64,000 nt of DNA from Rhinopomastus cyanomelas (GCA_013400115.1 VXBP01000349.1:558001-622000), one strand, 5' to 3'. Positions 49,201 to 56,170 are shown, counted from the stretch's first letter. Translations and numbers: made by a program. Notes: generated by a model not told the origin, from the sequence alone.

Positions 49201-52200
49201 AGATCCATGGGTGTCCATCCGTTGTTCCATCCAACACTCCCCAAACAATCCTTCCGTGCTTCACCAGGCTGAAAGACATCTGCTGAAGCTCTGTAGCACT
49301 ATGTTGGCTACCACCAAGTGCTGAACTGATCCTTGGCCACCAAGGCAGCAGAAAGGTGGCTGCTTTTTAAACACATTTCAGCACCTGCTGGAGGTCTGTG
49401 TCCTCCCTTGCCATCCTTGTCAGAGGGCTGAGGGAACTGCTGTTCAAGGGCAAGCTGAGCCCATCTGTTCACACTGCACCCTCCTTTGTCTCAAAACCAC
49501 CTCTGCAGGCTTGATCTTGGGGCAGAACACTCCTGCAATAGCAAGATCAGCGCAAGGCCTTCAAAGACAGAGAGAACACGAGGTTCAGGAGGCTCTCTCA
49601 GGGAGCCGTGGTGCCCACTGCATCAGACAGTCCTAAGAGCATGTCAACATGTTGGTTCAGCAGGGGCCAGGGGCTCATGTCCAGGTTGTGGTTCTCGTTG
49701 TAGAGAAGCAAGGAGAAAATTACATTTTCTTTCTTTGATGTCTGGCACTTTCCGGCTCAGGAAAGTCCACGGGCGTTGGGTTTGAACTGCTGCCAGCCTA
49801 CAGTTGTTAGCAAAAATGGACAATCTTTCCATCATGCCTTCGGTGATTTTCACGCACTCTTATCTACCCCACACATCACTGCACAGAGCAAAACCCTCCC
49901 GGCTATGCCTGCAGAACACCAGAGCACCCCAGATGGTCCAAGACAACTGTGCAGACCTTGAGCATCCAAGGAGAGAATATCACCCATTTGTAAAGGGTCA
50001 TTTATCAATGAACCCTCTTCTTAATGCACCTCTTTAAAGCACTTAAATGACAGCGCGTTCCGCGCTGCACTGTTATGACAGAGAACCCAGCCATATGTCA
50101 GGCAGGAACAGTGACCCCTTTCTCTGTGATTAAGTTCATTTTTGCTCCATCCACTATTTTTTTCGGTGCATGATTAACTGGTGAATAAAAAGGCCCTTTT
50201 TGATTTTCCTTTGCGAGGGCTGAAGCAGTTTTAATCGTATATAATTCAAAACTTGCTATGCGATTTGCATCCCCTGCTTTAAGATGAATTTGCCACTAAA
50301 CAAGCTCTCAATTATACTCCCCCGCCTCTGTTTTCTCTGGAAGTCACAAAATTCATTCAAACAAAAGCTAAATCCCCCACTGGAGTTTTATGAAGATGAA
50401 TGATGATTAAAATCAAAGAACAGAGATCCTTCTCCTGACTCTAGACAGCCACAGGGTTCCAACGTGTGTTCTCTGGTGGCACTTTCCCAGGCAAACTTTC
50501 AAGCCCTAAGTTGTGAACGTGTCTGCACCAGTCCAGGTCATTTGGTCTGTCTGTCATTGCTTCTTCTGGTGTCAAGAGTTTTTGTGCTTCTGACATTAGA
50601 TATTAAGCACAAAGACTGGAGTCTGCAAGTCCAAAGCTGAAAACCAAGACTCAATAAGAAATAACTTCAGATTAGAAGAGGAAGCCAAGTCAGAGAACCT
50701 GGAGAAGTGTCTTGCTGAAGAGGAAGGAAAGGGGAACCTACATTCATTGTAGCTGTTCTCTGGAAACACTTCCATGCCTTCAGCAGCTACAGGAGACTAA
50801 AGAGCCTTCCTTGACTGTGGGAGTGGATCATCTCCCTTATGAAGAAAGACTGAGGGAGCTGGGTCTCTTGAGCTTGGAGAAGAGGAGACTGAGGGGTGAC
50901 CTCATTAATGTTGATAAATATGTGAAGGGTGGGGGTCAGGAGGATGGAGCCAGCGTCTTCTCAGTGTCATCTAATACTAGGACAATGGAAGGAACTTTTT
51001 CCCAGTGAGGGTGATGGAGCACTGGAACAGGCTGCCCAGGGGAGTTGTGGAGTCTCCTTCTTTGGAGACATTTAAAACCCACCTGGATGTGTTCCTGTAT
51101 GACCCAATTTAGGTGATCCTGCTGTGGTGGGGGGATTAGACTAGATGATCTTTCAAGATCCCTTCCAATCCTTAATATTCCATGATTCTGTGATCACTCC
51201 CATAGACAATGAGGTTCATGAAAGGAGAGAGGCACAAACGTGGCGTGGACAGTCATGGATGGGAAAAGGTGGGTGGTGTTGGAAGAACAAAAAGACAAAA
51301 TCATGAGAACCTACACCAAGACAAACAAACTCCTCCACATTAAAAGGATGTGGAGGCTGTAAATACAAGCATTCACAGTTTGGGATGTCCCTTGAGTAAC
51401 CTAGAAGGAGGTGAACCCCACCCCTCTCATCCCCAAGAAACTAGTTGTATAGTCCATCCCTATATGGTCACACAGTAACTCCAGTGTAGACATGAACACA
51501 ACTTCAAACACAGGAGTCTCTCTGGTTGTGTGTGTCTACATTACTCAGAATATCAGGACTGGCTCCACGTTGGACTCAAACATGTTATTTTAATTATCAG
51601 AAAAATCTACTTTAAAAAAATCTGTAATTAAAATCTGAATACCTACCTAAAACCAGGCAACCCTCCTGTTCGTACCTCGTGTGAGTTACGTGCAGGGCAG
51701 AAGGGAGTCTAAGCAAAGCAGCAAAGTCTAAGCAGCTTTGGCAAGTCTCCTCCAATACGTCTCATAAGAGGGATGGTGAAGGAGATATTTCAACTGTTAG
51801 TAATAAAAGACACAAAACCGACGTGGAGGCCACAGAACAGGGAGATGCAGTGGAAATAATATGTGAGAGAGAAGGAAAACTGACTGTGCCTTGGGATTGT
51901 TCCCAAGCCAAGATGACAGATTGGTTTTCCCTGGAGGTACTGAGCAAGAAACAGGCAGAAATGGGCAAGTAGTGAGTGATGAGGGCAGGGTGTTGAAAAA
52001 GTCAAATAGAAAATACAGAATAAAAAGCAAATATTAATTGTGGAAAGACTGCGGAGGGGAAGGAAGGTGATTGGCTGGGTCTGGTTGGCTCGGTTGGTAG
52101 AGCATAGGACTCTGAATTCCTGGGGTCATGGGTTTGAGCCCCATGTAGGACATCTTGAGACATTACTGTAGGCTTACCCTGCTCCAGCAGTGGGGGGTTG

Positions 52201-53179
52201 GACTTGGGTGATCTTTCGAGGTCCCTTCCAACCTCTAACATTCTGTGATTGTCTAATTGTCTCTCATGCACTTAGTCGATCCCATCTGGGCTGGGTATGT
52301 ACACTGGTGATGTCCCACCTCTGGGTGCTTAATACCACTGGAGATGCTCCAGAGTGCCTGAGACACAGGCAGGACTGCAGATGTGACTGCAGATGTTCAG
52401 AGATGGGAAGTGAGAACATTTCTGTAACAGTAACTGGAAACCGAGGAGGAGCAACCAACTCAGCTGTAGGTGGATTCTTCTATGAGGGATATAAGCTCCT
52501 TTGGAGCTTAAACATGGTCGTGTAGGAACAAGAAATTTGCTGAAGGCTCACTGAAACAAAGAGAGATGATAGTGGAAATGTAAGTGCCAGGTGTCAAATG
52601 TGGCTGCGGCAGGGATCATTAACTTCACTGTCGGAGGAAGTACCACGCTGATTAAAAAGAAGACCTCTGGCTTCTGTCAGGCACTAAGCAAAGCATCTGG
52701 AGCCAGCCAGCTACAGTCAGAGCTAGCTTAAGGTGGGAAGGTCTTTCACAGTGCCACACAGCACAGTGCCTGCAGTGTCACCTGCTGTAAGCACTGGGTC
52801 CTCTGGAAAGCAACGCTTCTGAAACACCGAGGAACGAAAGAGCATCCTCAAGTCACAGTGTCCTCACCTGAGTCAGACCTGCATTGATGGCAATTACATG
52901 TTCCTTCCACCCTGGAAATCCCAGGAGATGAAAGGAAATGAAATAATACGTTATTAAACAAGGTTTGAACATTTGTGCTGAACTTTCTCCTCGTGCCCTC
53001 TCCATTTCTGTCCTAGAAATCTGTTTTCCATCTCAGCTCAGGCAACCCAAGGAGAATTTTGCTCTGGGAAACGATCTCGTAATCCGTTACAACTTGATCC
53101 ACACAAAGGTCTAGTGACTTGCTCAGAGGCTTCTCTTACCCTTGTAAAGCAGGAGGGCTCCCAGGAAAGGGAGCAGCAT
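22129..53179 (-). CDS. GFRA4: GFRA4 (GDNF family receptor alpha-4), eight-exon gene model
   Basis: Joined minus-strand coding segments 53179-53140, 34532-34254, 31823-31743, 28452-28107, 25980-25871, 24975-24841, 24589-24432 and 22275-22129 give 1,296 nt: 431 codons plus TGA, every junction in phase. The product is a GPI-anchored surface co-receptor that binds a GDNF-family ligand (persephin for known GFRA4 proteins) and recruits RET. Visible parts are a signal peptide, cysteine-rich domain D1 (about residues 24-105), D2 (about 143-240), D3 (about 250-345), a glycosylatable hinge, and a hydrophobic C-terminus for GPI attachment. The sequence matches what I know of chicken GFRA4, including its length, and not GFRA1 or GFRA2. 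The protein family is very sure; exon 1 is less so. Confidence 0.93.
22586..22660 (+). repeat. CR1 3' remnant in GFRA4 intron 7
   Basis: 'GGGGGTTGGACTAGATGATC' and the tail to 'GATTCTATAG'; antisense to the gene. Confidence 0.85.
22697..22765 (-). repeat. CR1-like 3' remnant
   Basis: 'ATCATAGAATTGTTTAGGTT' with 'AAGTCCAACCATTAACCCAG', the pattern of an older CR1 subfamily in minus orientation. Confidence 0.75.
23130..23330 (-). repeat. CR1 3' fragment in GFRA4 intron 7
   Basis: Inverted tail 'ATAGAATCCCAAGCTGG', then 'CTCTGGGCAACCTGGGACAG'; about 200 bp, diverged. Confidence 0.85.
23620..23885. other. Candidate conserved non-coding element (intron 7)
   Basis: Repeat-free, with TAATTATT, AAATTAATCTG and GGCGCCACG motifs and retained CpGs; it stands out against the surrounding CR1-rich intron. 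No coding frame. Regulatory role is inference from composition only. Confidence 0.3.
24312..24387 (+). repeat. CR1 3' remnant
   Basis: A degraded tail ('GTCTCAGAAGTCCTTTCCAA', 'GATCCTGTGATTCTG') 45 bp beyond the GFRA4 exon 7 donor, antisense to the gene. Confidence 0.7.
24432..24589 (-). CDS. GFRA4: GFRA4 exon 7
   Basis: The exon opens after a CCCACACAAAG acceptor; its first two bases complete a Gln codon. It encodes NAIQAFGNGTYLNAAAAP, the family hallmark NAIQAFGNG, then a hinge ending EHLQPTK at an AAG|GTAACA donor (phase 0). NGT is a possible N-glycosylation site. The hinge joins D3 to the GPI signal and is the variable part of the family. Confidence 0.96.
24841..24975 (-). CDS. GFRA4: GFRA4 exon 6 (second half of D3)
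   Basis: Acceptor CCGGCAG and donor C|GTAAGT, phase 1 at both ends. It encodes SPITPNYIDNSTSSIAPWC and CTCNASGNRQEECESFL, typical of GFR-alpha domain 3, with NST and NAS sequons and four cysteines. Confidence 0.97.
25871..25980 (-). CDS. GFRA4: GFRA4 exon 5 (first half of D3)
   Basis: Acceptor CCCACCAG, donor G|GTAAGA. It encodes SRYAEFQFNCQPSLQAASG and CRRDSYAACLLAYTGIIG; the last phrase is a strong GFR-alpha family signature. It starts in phase 2 and ends in phase 1, matching its neighbours. Confidence 0.97.
26038..26403 (+). repeat. CR1 3' fragment in GFRA4 intron 4
   Basis: 'GGAGACCTCAGTGCAGCC', 'GACAGAAGGAAGAATTTATT' and 'TTGGACTGGATGATCTTTA' to 'GATCTTGTGATC'; antisense to the gene, beginning 58 bp upstream (in gene sense) of exon 5. 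Confidence 0.93.
27229..27525 (-). repeat. CR1 3' fragment in GFRA4 intron 4
   Basis: A young copy in gene sense: inverted tail 'CAGAACATTAGGGATTGG' to 'CACTAGATGACATTGAGAAA'. Confidence 0.95.
28107..28452 (-). CDS. GFRA4: GFRA4 exon 4 (domain D2, ligand-binding)
   Basis: The longest exon, 346 bp; acceptor CATTCCACAG, donor AG|GTAATG. After GSENEVTQVN it encodes RCLDAAKACNVDEMCQRL, then CNRSKCHKALRKFFDRVP, then CAERRRQTIVPACSYESK and ends ENYVCR. D2 is the main ligand and RET-facing domain of GFR-alpha proteins, and the RRRQT segment is characteristic. About twelve cysteines are visible; no frameshift. Confidence 0.98.
28708..28845 (+). repeat. CR1 3' end
   Basis: 'CTCCTTCACTGGAGATGTTT' through 'GATTGGACTAGATGATC'; the last octamers are degraded. 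Confidence 0.93.
29205..29662 (+). repeat. CR1 3' fragment
   Basis: 'CAGAGGGCTGGAGCACCTCT' to 'TCTGTGATTCTATAAATA'; the same subfamily as the copy at 6760-7185. Confidence 0.95.
29825..29965. other. Candidate conserved non-coding element (intron 3)
   Basis: Repeat-free, with TTTAATAGCAGCCGAATATTG and a CpG-rich end (CCCGTCGCGCTGCC). It contrasts with the CR1s on both sides. No coding frame is convincing. Confidence 0.28.
30140..30482 (+). repeat. Broken CR1 interrupted by an opposite-strand CR1 tail
   Basis: A plus-strand CR1 runs to 'TCTCCCTGTGAGGGTAA' at about 30353. It is then replaced by a minus-strand young CR1 3' end (30354-30437, 'CATAGAATCATTAGGGATTG'), and its own last about 40 bp resume at 'CTGAGATCCCTTCCAACCG'. 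The middle of the older copy is missing. Confidence 0.85.
31743..31823 (-). CDS. GFRA4: GFRA4 exon 3 (D1-D2 linker)
   Basis: An 81-bp exon, phase 1 at both ends (acceptor CAACCCAG, donor G|GTAGGT). It encodes MNVLESSPYEPFIRGFDYV then RLASITAG. The SPYEP segment is conserved across GFRA1, GFRA2 and GFRA4, linking D1 to D2. Being a multiple of three, it could be skipped without a frameshift. Confidence 0.96.
32330..33130. other. Candidate conserved non-coding cluster (intron 2)
   Basis: Eight hundred repeat-free bases with retained CpGs ('GATACCGCGGAACG', 'CTCGCGTCGTTACG'), AATTACC and TTATC motifs, and a 16-bp perfect palindrome at 33044-33059. No convincing coding frame or splice pair. Enhancer-like composition, unproven. 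Confidence 0.35.
33044..33059. promoter_or_regulatory. Perfect palindrome resembling an EBF (COE) site
   Basis: ATTTCCCCGGGGAAAT is a 16-bp perfect palindrome and contains TCCC-N2-GGGA, the core that EBF/Olf-1 dimers bind. It sits within the repeat-free intron 2 block. Binding is inferred from the motif alone. Confidence 0.35.
34254..34532 (-). CDS. GFRA4: GFRA4 exon 2 (domain D1)
   Basis: Acceptor GTTTTCTTGCAG and donor G|GTTAGT, phase 1 at both ends. It opens (G)AA GGC ATG and encodes SSSRDCLQAGESCTNDPIC, FRTLRQCIAGNGANK and CKCKRGMKKEKHCLSVYWS, ending HTLMEG. This is the complete first cysteine-rich domain with the family block CRCKRGMKKE (here CKCKRGMKKE). Mammalian GFRA4 lacks D1, so its presence marks the ancestral, bird-type form. 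The in-frame ATG at 34527 lies inside the exon and lacks a signal peptide after it, so an upstream exon must supply one. Confidence 0.97.
34635..34922 (+). repeat. CR1 3' fragment next to GFRA4 exon 2
   Basis: 'GAAGCTGGAAAAGAATAGAT' to 'CCCCTTCCAACCCTTTGATT'; it begins about 100 bp from the exon 2 acceptor, antisense to the gene. Confidence 0.88.
35857..36480 (-). repeat. CR1 3' fragment, about 620 bp
   Basis: Inverted tail 'CAGAATCTCAGAACATCATG', the complete 3'UTR, then part of the ORF2 end ('CACTGGACTGTCTCCAGCAG'). Confidence 0.95.
37320..38320. other. Candidate conserved non-coding block (intron 1)
   Basis: One kilobase free of CR1. It contains TTTAAATAAATCAGCCTGATTG, CATAATCACGTCACTT and other CpG-bearing segments resembling deeply conserved enhancers. 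No splice-bounded coding frame was recognised. Confidence 0.3.
38768..39006 (+). repeat. CR1 3' end
   Basis: 'AGGAGGTTCCACACCAATAT' to 'GTCTATGATTCTATGATTC'; little diverged. Confidence 0.95.
41496..42213 (+). repeat. CR1 fragment, about 720 bp
   Basis: It starts in the ORF2 C-terminal part ('GACCATCAGCCAGCAGTGTG'), continues through 'GAGCTGGGTCTCTTTAGCTT' and the 3'UTR to 'CACTGATGTTCTGTG'. The former coding part is broken by stops. Confidence 0.95.
42285..42356 (+). repeat. CR1 3' end
   Basis: 'GGGGGATTGGACTAGATGAT' and the tail; only 70 bp beyond the previous CR1, a separate truncated insertion or duplication of its end. Confidence 0.9.
42828..43160 (-). repeat. Two old CR1 3' remnants
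   Basis: Minus-orientation pieces at 42828-42960 ('GTTGCTCAGAGCCCTGTTC') and 43096-43160 ('ATCACAGAATTATTGAGG'), separated by unrecognised sequence. Both diverged. Confidence 0.65.
43428..43645 (-). repeat. CR1 3' fragment
   Basis: Inverted tail 'CAGAGCAGTAGGGATTGG' through 'GTGAAGGAGACTCCACAAC'. Confidence 0.93.
43889..43970 (+). repeat. CR1 3' end
   Basis: 'CTCTGGCAGGGGGACTGG' and the tail 'CCCTAATGTTCTGTGG'. Confidence 0.9.
44060..45830. other. Repeat-free intronic stretch
   Basis: About 1.8 kb without CR1. It has open frames of 154 codons (44499-44963) and 124 codons (45376-45750) on the plus strand, but no recognisable domain, signal peptide or splice-bounded structure. Probably non-coding. 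Confidence 0.4.
46006..46337 (+). repeat. CR1 3' end, first copy of a near-identical pair
   Basis: From 'GGAGCCAGACTCTTCTCAGT' to 'GTGAGTCTGTGATACTGTG'. Its central 240 bp nearly match the copy at 47818-48076, including shared private variants (GAGGGTGAGGGAGCACTGG, CCAGGGTGGTTGTGGAG). A worn CR1-like tail precedes it at about 45,970. Confidence 0.95.
46749..47175 (-). repeat. CR1 3' fragment, older subfamily
   Basis: Inverted tail 'CACAGAATCATTTTGGTTGG', then 'AAGTCCAACCACTAACCCA' and 'CTCCTTTTCTCCAGGCTAAA'. Confidence 0.88.
47435..47600 (+). repeat. CR1 ORF2-end remnant
   Basis: 'CTCATAATGACTTGGATGAT' and 'TAATTTGTGGCTGACAGG' match the part of CR1 ORF2 encoding the reverse-transcriptase end. 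Degenerate; the link to the next copy downstream is unclear. Confidence 0.6.
47818..48076 (+). repeat. CR1 3' end, second copy of a near-identical pair
   Basis: It starts 'CTAGGGTGAGGGGCAATGGG' and ends at 'CAGTGTTCTGTGATT'. About 97% identical by eye to the core of the copy at 46006-46337, 1.8 kb away. Confidence 0.95.
50040..50430. other. Candidate conserved non-coding element (intron 1)
   Basis: Repeat-free, with CAGCGCGTTCCGCGCTGCACTG (an inverted repeat of CAGCGCG...CGCGCTG type), GATTAAGTTCATTTTTGC, an octamer site and many TAAT/ATTA motifs. This is the most enhancer-like stretch in intron 1 by eye. Function is inferred. Confidence 0.4.
50263..50270 (+). promoter_or_regulatory. Octamer (POU) motif ATTTGCAT
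   Basis: A perfect ATTTGCAT within the repeat-free block at 50.0-50.4 kb. Occupancy by POU factors is unproven. Confidence 0.3.
50815..51198 (+). repeat. CR1 3' fragment
   Basis: 'CTTATGAAGAAAGACTGAGG' to 'CATGATTCTGTGATC'. About 50 bp are missing around 'CTAATACTAGGACAATGGAA', an internal deletion. Confidence 0.95.
52079..52262 (+). mobile_element. tRNA-Lys-like SINE with CR1-derived 3' tail
   Basis: Positions 52079-52152 fold as a tRNA: an acceptor arm GTCTGGT/GTAGGAC pairing at six of seven positions, D-stem GCTC/GAGC, a T-arm ATGGG/CCCAT, and RNA polymerase III A-box (TGGCTCGGTTGG) and B-box (GGTTTGAGCCC) matches. The head resembles tRNA-Lys (TAGAGCATRGGACTCT), but the anticodon triplet reads CTG. 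After a body of about 27 bp, 52180-52255 matches the CR1 3' end (GGTTGGACTTGGGTGATCTT, TTCTGTGATTG). A tRNA head fused to a CR1 tail is the structure of avian CR1-mobilised SINEs such as TguSINE1. It is not an intact tRNA gene: the anticodon stem is mismatched and the tail is a retroposon. Confidence 0.75.
52600..53139. other. Repeat-free DNA just inside GFRA4 intron 1
   Basis: Free of CR1, with CGATCTCGTAATCCGTTAC near 53,080. Together with the flank of exon 1 it may hold promoter-proximal regulatory sites; no coding sequence seen. Confidence 0.3.
53140..53179 (-). CDS. GFRA4: GFRA4 exon 1 candidate (signal peptide)
   Basis: In minus sense an ATG with A at -3 starts MLLPFLGALLLYK and meets a G|GTAAGA donor after one extra base. 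That phase 1 end joins perfectly to exon 2, making a Glu codon, MLLPFLGALLLYKEGMAES. The short hydrophobic sequence is a good signal peptide core. With it the full reading frame is 431 codons, the length I know for chicken GFRA4. It lies in repeat-free, conserved-looking DNA. TTTTAG just before the ATG could also be an acceptor, so a non-coding first exon further upstream is possible. The peptide differs from what I recall for chicken, so this remains a prediction. Confidence 0.6.
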
Positions 53180-53720
53180 CCTAAAATTTAATTACTGGCT
53201 GCAGCACACACTTGCAATTATTTCTAACACACTTCCAATGATTATTCATAGGTTTCGTATTGGGAGCGGGGGGGGGAGGTCACCAGGTTGCAAACAAGCC
53301 TGGAATTCAAAATTGCTTGTGAGGAGAGCTGGGGGAAAGATGATTATAATGGATTATACAAGAGAAGAGCATAAGGGAAATTGATTGTGAAGGGTTACCA
53401 GGAACATGTGGACCATTAAAAACTCCATTGCCCAGCAGTGAATTTCAGATGCTTAAATCGACAGGACCTTTAAAGGGAAAAATCACTTTTTCTGTCCTCT
53501 AATCAACACAAGTAACAGCGTGGTTGTTCTCTCTTCCCTGCTGCCTGTTGACTTTGGCCTCCTGGTTTTGAGAAGTTTAATGTTTAATCCCATATTAAGT
53601 GTCATGAAGTTTGCATAGACCAAAGGCAGCTGAAAGAGCCTGAAGCAAGAGGGTTCAGCTTCCTCCTAGCTCGCTGAGCAAAGCCCAGCTAATCAGGTCT
53701 CTTTCCTCCAGTGCTGTTTG
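53180..53720 (-). promoter_or_regulatory. GFRA4: Presumed GFRA4 upstream/5' region
   Basis: Repeat-free and AT-rich, with AATTTAATTACTGG, CAATGATTATTCATAGG and AATGGATTATAC motifs and a poly-G run at about 53,268. No TATA box at a standard distance and no CpG island. Probably contains the 5'UTR or first intron plus regulatory sites. Confidence 0.3.
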
Positions 53721-54049
53721 TTGTTTCAGGACAGCTTTTCTCCCCCGATGTGACCCATCGAGGTTGCTCTCAGGTCTTTGCTTGCTCTGATGAAGGCAAC
53801 TCAGCATCGTGCCAGGCGACAGACTGTGAAGACCCCCTTCCCCATCACATGATGAGATGTTAATTCAGGGCTGTTTGGGACCTGGCCAGGGACAATACTG
53901 CTGGTCGGGTCCAGTTCCTTTGCTGTCTTTCACCTTGTGGAGTCATACTTCTGCTCACAAGTGCTTTGCGGCCAGGGGCTGGCGTTCCTGGCTCCGTGTG
54001 GGCATAAACAATAAGGCTGCAGTGGCTGCTTTTCAACTTCAAGATGTTT

Positions 54050-54247
54050 TTTCAGCTGCAGGTGAACCCGAGTTTCCCACTGGCTGGGGTAGAATTAAGC
54101 TCCTACAGGATTTCCCCCTGGCGCCCAGCTCAGCAGCAGGAAGACCTCGATGCAGAGGAAGACTTGGACTCACCAAATGAGGCAGTGACCACAGTGCCCT
54201 CGGGAAAAGAAAATGTCTACGCCCATTTGAAACCACAGAAACCATGA
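54050..54247 (+). other. Candidate terminal exon with tyrosine-motif tail
   Basis: After a TTTTTTCAG tract a frame stays open to TGA at 54245-54247 (about 65 codons). It reads QVNPSFPLAGVELSS, an acidic middle QQQEDLDAEEDLDSPNEA and ends ENVYAHLKPQKP. The acidic stretch followed by YxxL near the C-terminus looks like an immunoreceptor or adaptor cytoplasmic tail; the end vaguely resembles that of FCER1G. No transmembrane exon was found upstream and no AATAAA nearby, so chance is quite possible. Confidence 0.22.
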
Positions 54248-54436
54248 AGGAATGATGACAGATGGGAGGGAATGGGAACGAGCCTTTCTCCAGACCAGAC
54301 TGAGCCATGAAGACCTGGTGCAATCTCAGAGGAGGACCCTGCTGGAAGTGCAGAAGATAGGCACTTTCCAGGGTGTTGGTGTGAGAACAAGAGCTCTTGC
54401 CTGCGTGTTCTCAAGTTGAGTTGTTGGCAGATTTCA

Positions 54437-54508
54437 TGGAGCAAATGAGGTCAGGGAGAGGGCACTCTCATGGAGTAAATGGGGTCAAGGAGAGGCAGCA
54501 AATTGGGG
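54437..54508. repeat. 36-bp imperfect tandem duplication
   Basis: 'GGAGCAAATGAGGTCAGGG' and 'GGAGTAAATGGGGTCAAGG' lie 36 bp apart, each followed by GAGAGG. Confidence 0.7.
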
Positions 54509-55403
54509 TAGATGCTGGGGTTGTAGGAACGAAGGATATGTTGGATGAATGGAGGGTTAGACTGACTGACTGTTGATCAGAAGACAGCTAATATGCAGAG
54601 TTTGGAAGTGGTTCAACATAAAGTTGCTTGGAGCAAAAACTACTCATGGGTGGAAGAGGTGAAAGGTCTGAAACACTCGGGTGCTCCCCGATTAGGACCT
54701 ACATTACAGCCAGGGTGCGTGAGCATCACCGTTCTGCTGTGGTCAGCAAGTAGTTGATTAAATCCCTCAGTGCTGCCTGTGTGAGTGAGGGAGGGGACCT
54801 TCAGAATGCAAAAGAACTACGTGATTCACAAGTTCGGAGTCCAGGAGGTCAGAGCTGACCTCCTACGCAGCCCAAAGGGTTGCATCCACTTATAACGGTA
54901 GTGGCCACTGTAATTTGTCTTTGGCTCAAATGTATTTTCCTGATAATAGACTTCATTGATTAGAGGATCTCGAGAGAGAAAGAAATCTATTATCATTCTG
55001 GGTAGTTTATTCCCATGGTTTATCACCCTTCTTGCCAATATGTCCTTCTTATGGCTCCTTGGGTTGTATCTGACCCAGCTTCTTCCTTCAATTCTCGTTA
55101 CTATTTCCCCTGTGAGGTTGGATTTTTTTTCTCACATATATTGAAAGCAGAATCACGGCACCACTCATGCCCCTTCTGCCAAAACTTAATTCCTTAAGTC
55201 TCTGTTCCAGAAAGGTCTTTCCAGAATTACAAATTGTTTCTGCAGTTCAAAATCTGCCCTCCAAGTCATGGGGAGGGGGCTCATCCCCACTTTTTCTGGC
55301 TCCTACCCCAGCTGTGCTGGTCTGCTCCAGCATGGAGTTTTCCTTTCAGTGGCCATGAAGGGTTTGAGTCCTGCACACCACAACTTCTTAGCAAATCATC
55401 AAA

Positions 55404-55690
55404 TCACAGAGTGCATTGAGTTGGAAGGGACCTCCAAGGGTATCCAGTCCACCCCCCCTACAACAAGCAGGGACATCTCTAACTAGAACAAATTGCCCAG
55501 AGCCTCATCAAATCTGACCTTGAATGTTTCAAGGGATGGGTCCTCCTCTACCTCTCTAGGCAACCACCCTCAGATTCAAGATCATTTTCCTGATGTCCAG
55601 CCTAAATCTATCCTTTTCCAGCCTGAATCCATGACAACTTGTCCTGTTGTTCCGTGCCCTTGCAAACAGCTCTTCACAGCACTGAACATC
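55404..55690 (-). repeat. CR1 3' fragment
   Basis: Inverted tail 'ATCACAGAGTGCATTGAG', then the subfamily with 'CAAGCAGGGACATCTCTAAC'. It directly precedes another CR1 in the same orientation. Confidence 0.9.
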
Positions 55691-55696
55691 ATAGAG

Positions 55697-56170
55697 TTAT
55701 AGAATCACAGAATCATTAGGGATTGGAAGGGACCTCAAAAGATCATCCAGTCCAATCCCCCTGCCACAGCAGGATCACCTAGACCAAGTCAGACAGGAAC
55801 ACATCCAGGCGGGTCTTAAAGGTCTCCGCAGAAGGAGACTCCACAACACCCCTGGGCAGCCCCTTCCAATGCTTCGTTACCCTCACTGTGCAGAAGTTCC
55901 TTCTGATATTTATATGCAACCTCATATATTCCAGCTTGCACCCATTGCCCCTTGACCTATCACTAGATGACATTGAGAAGAGCCTGGCTCCATCCTCCTG
56001 ACATCCACCCTTCACATATTTATAGACATGAATGAGGTCACTCCCCAGCATCCTCTTCTCCAAGCTCAAGAGACCCATAAGGGAGGTGTCCCCCTTCCTT
56101 CATCATCTTCATGACTCTACACTGGACACCCTCCAGCAGCTCTGTGTCCTTCTGGAACTGAGGGGCCATC
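55697..56170 (-). repeat. CR1 3' fragment, young
   Basis: Inverted tail 'CACAGAATCATTAGGGATTG' to 'GTCCTTCTGGAACTGAGGGG', including the ORF2 end. About 470 bp. Confidence 0.96.

Larger units (their letters stand above)
34533..53139 (-). other. GFRA4: GFRA4 intron 1 (about 18.6 kb)
   Basis: If exon 1 is right, this is the first intron. It holds about fifteen CR1 fragments, a tRNA-derived SINE, and several repeat-free blocks (about 37.3-38.3, 44.1-45.8, 49.4-50.7 and 52.6-53.1 kb). The stretches 39.0-41.5 and 48.1-49.5 kb contain nothing I can name. A large first intron after a signal-peptide exon is usual for GFRA genes. Confidence 0.6.

Noticed and set aside
52079..52152. A functional tRNA gene (Lys or Gln)
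   Set aside because: The anticodon stem is mismatched, and the segment continues into a CR1-type tail. A SINE head explains it better.
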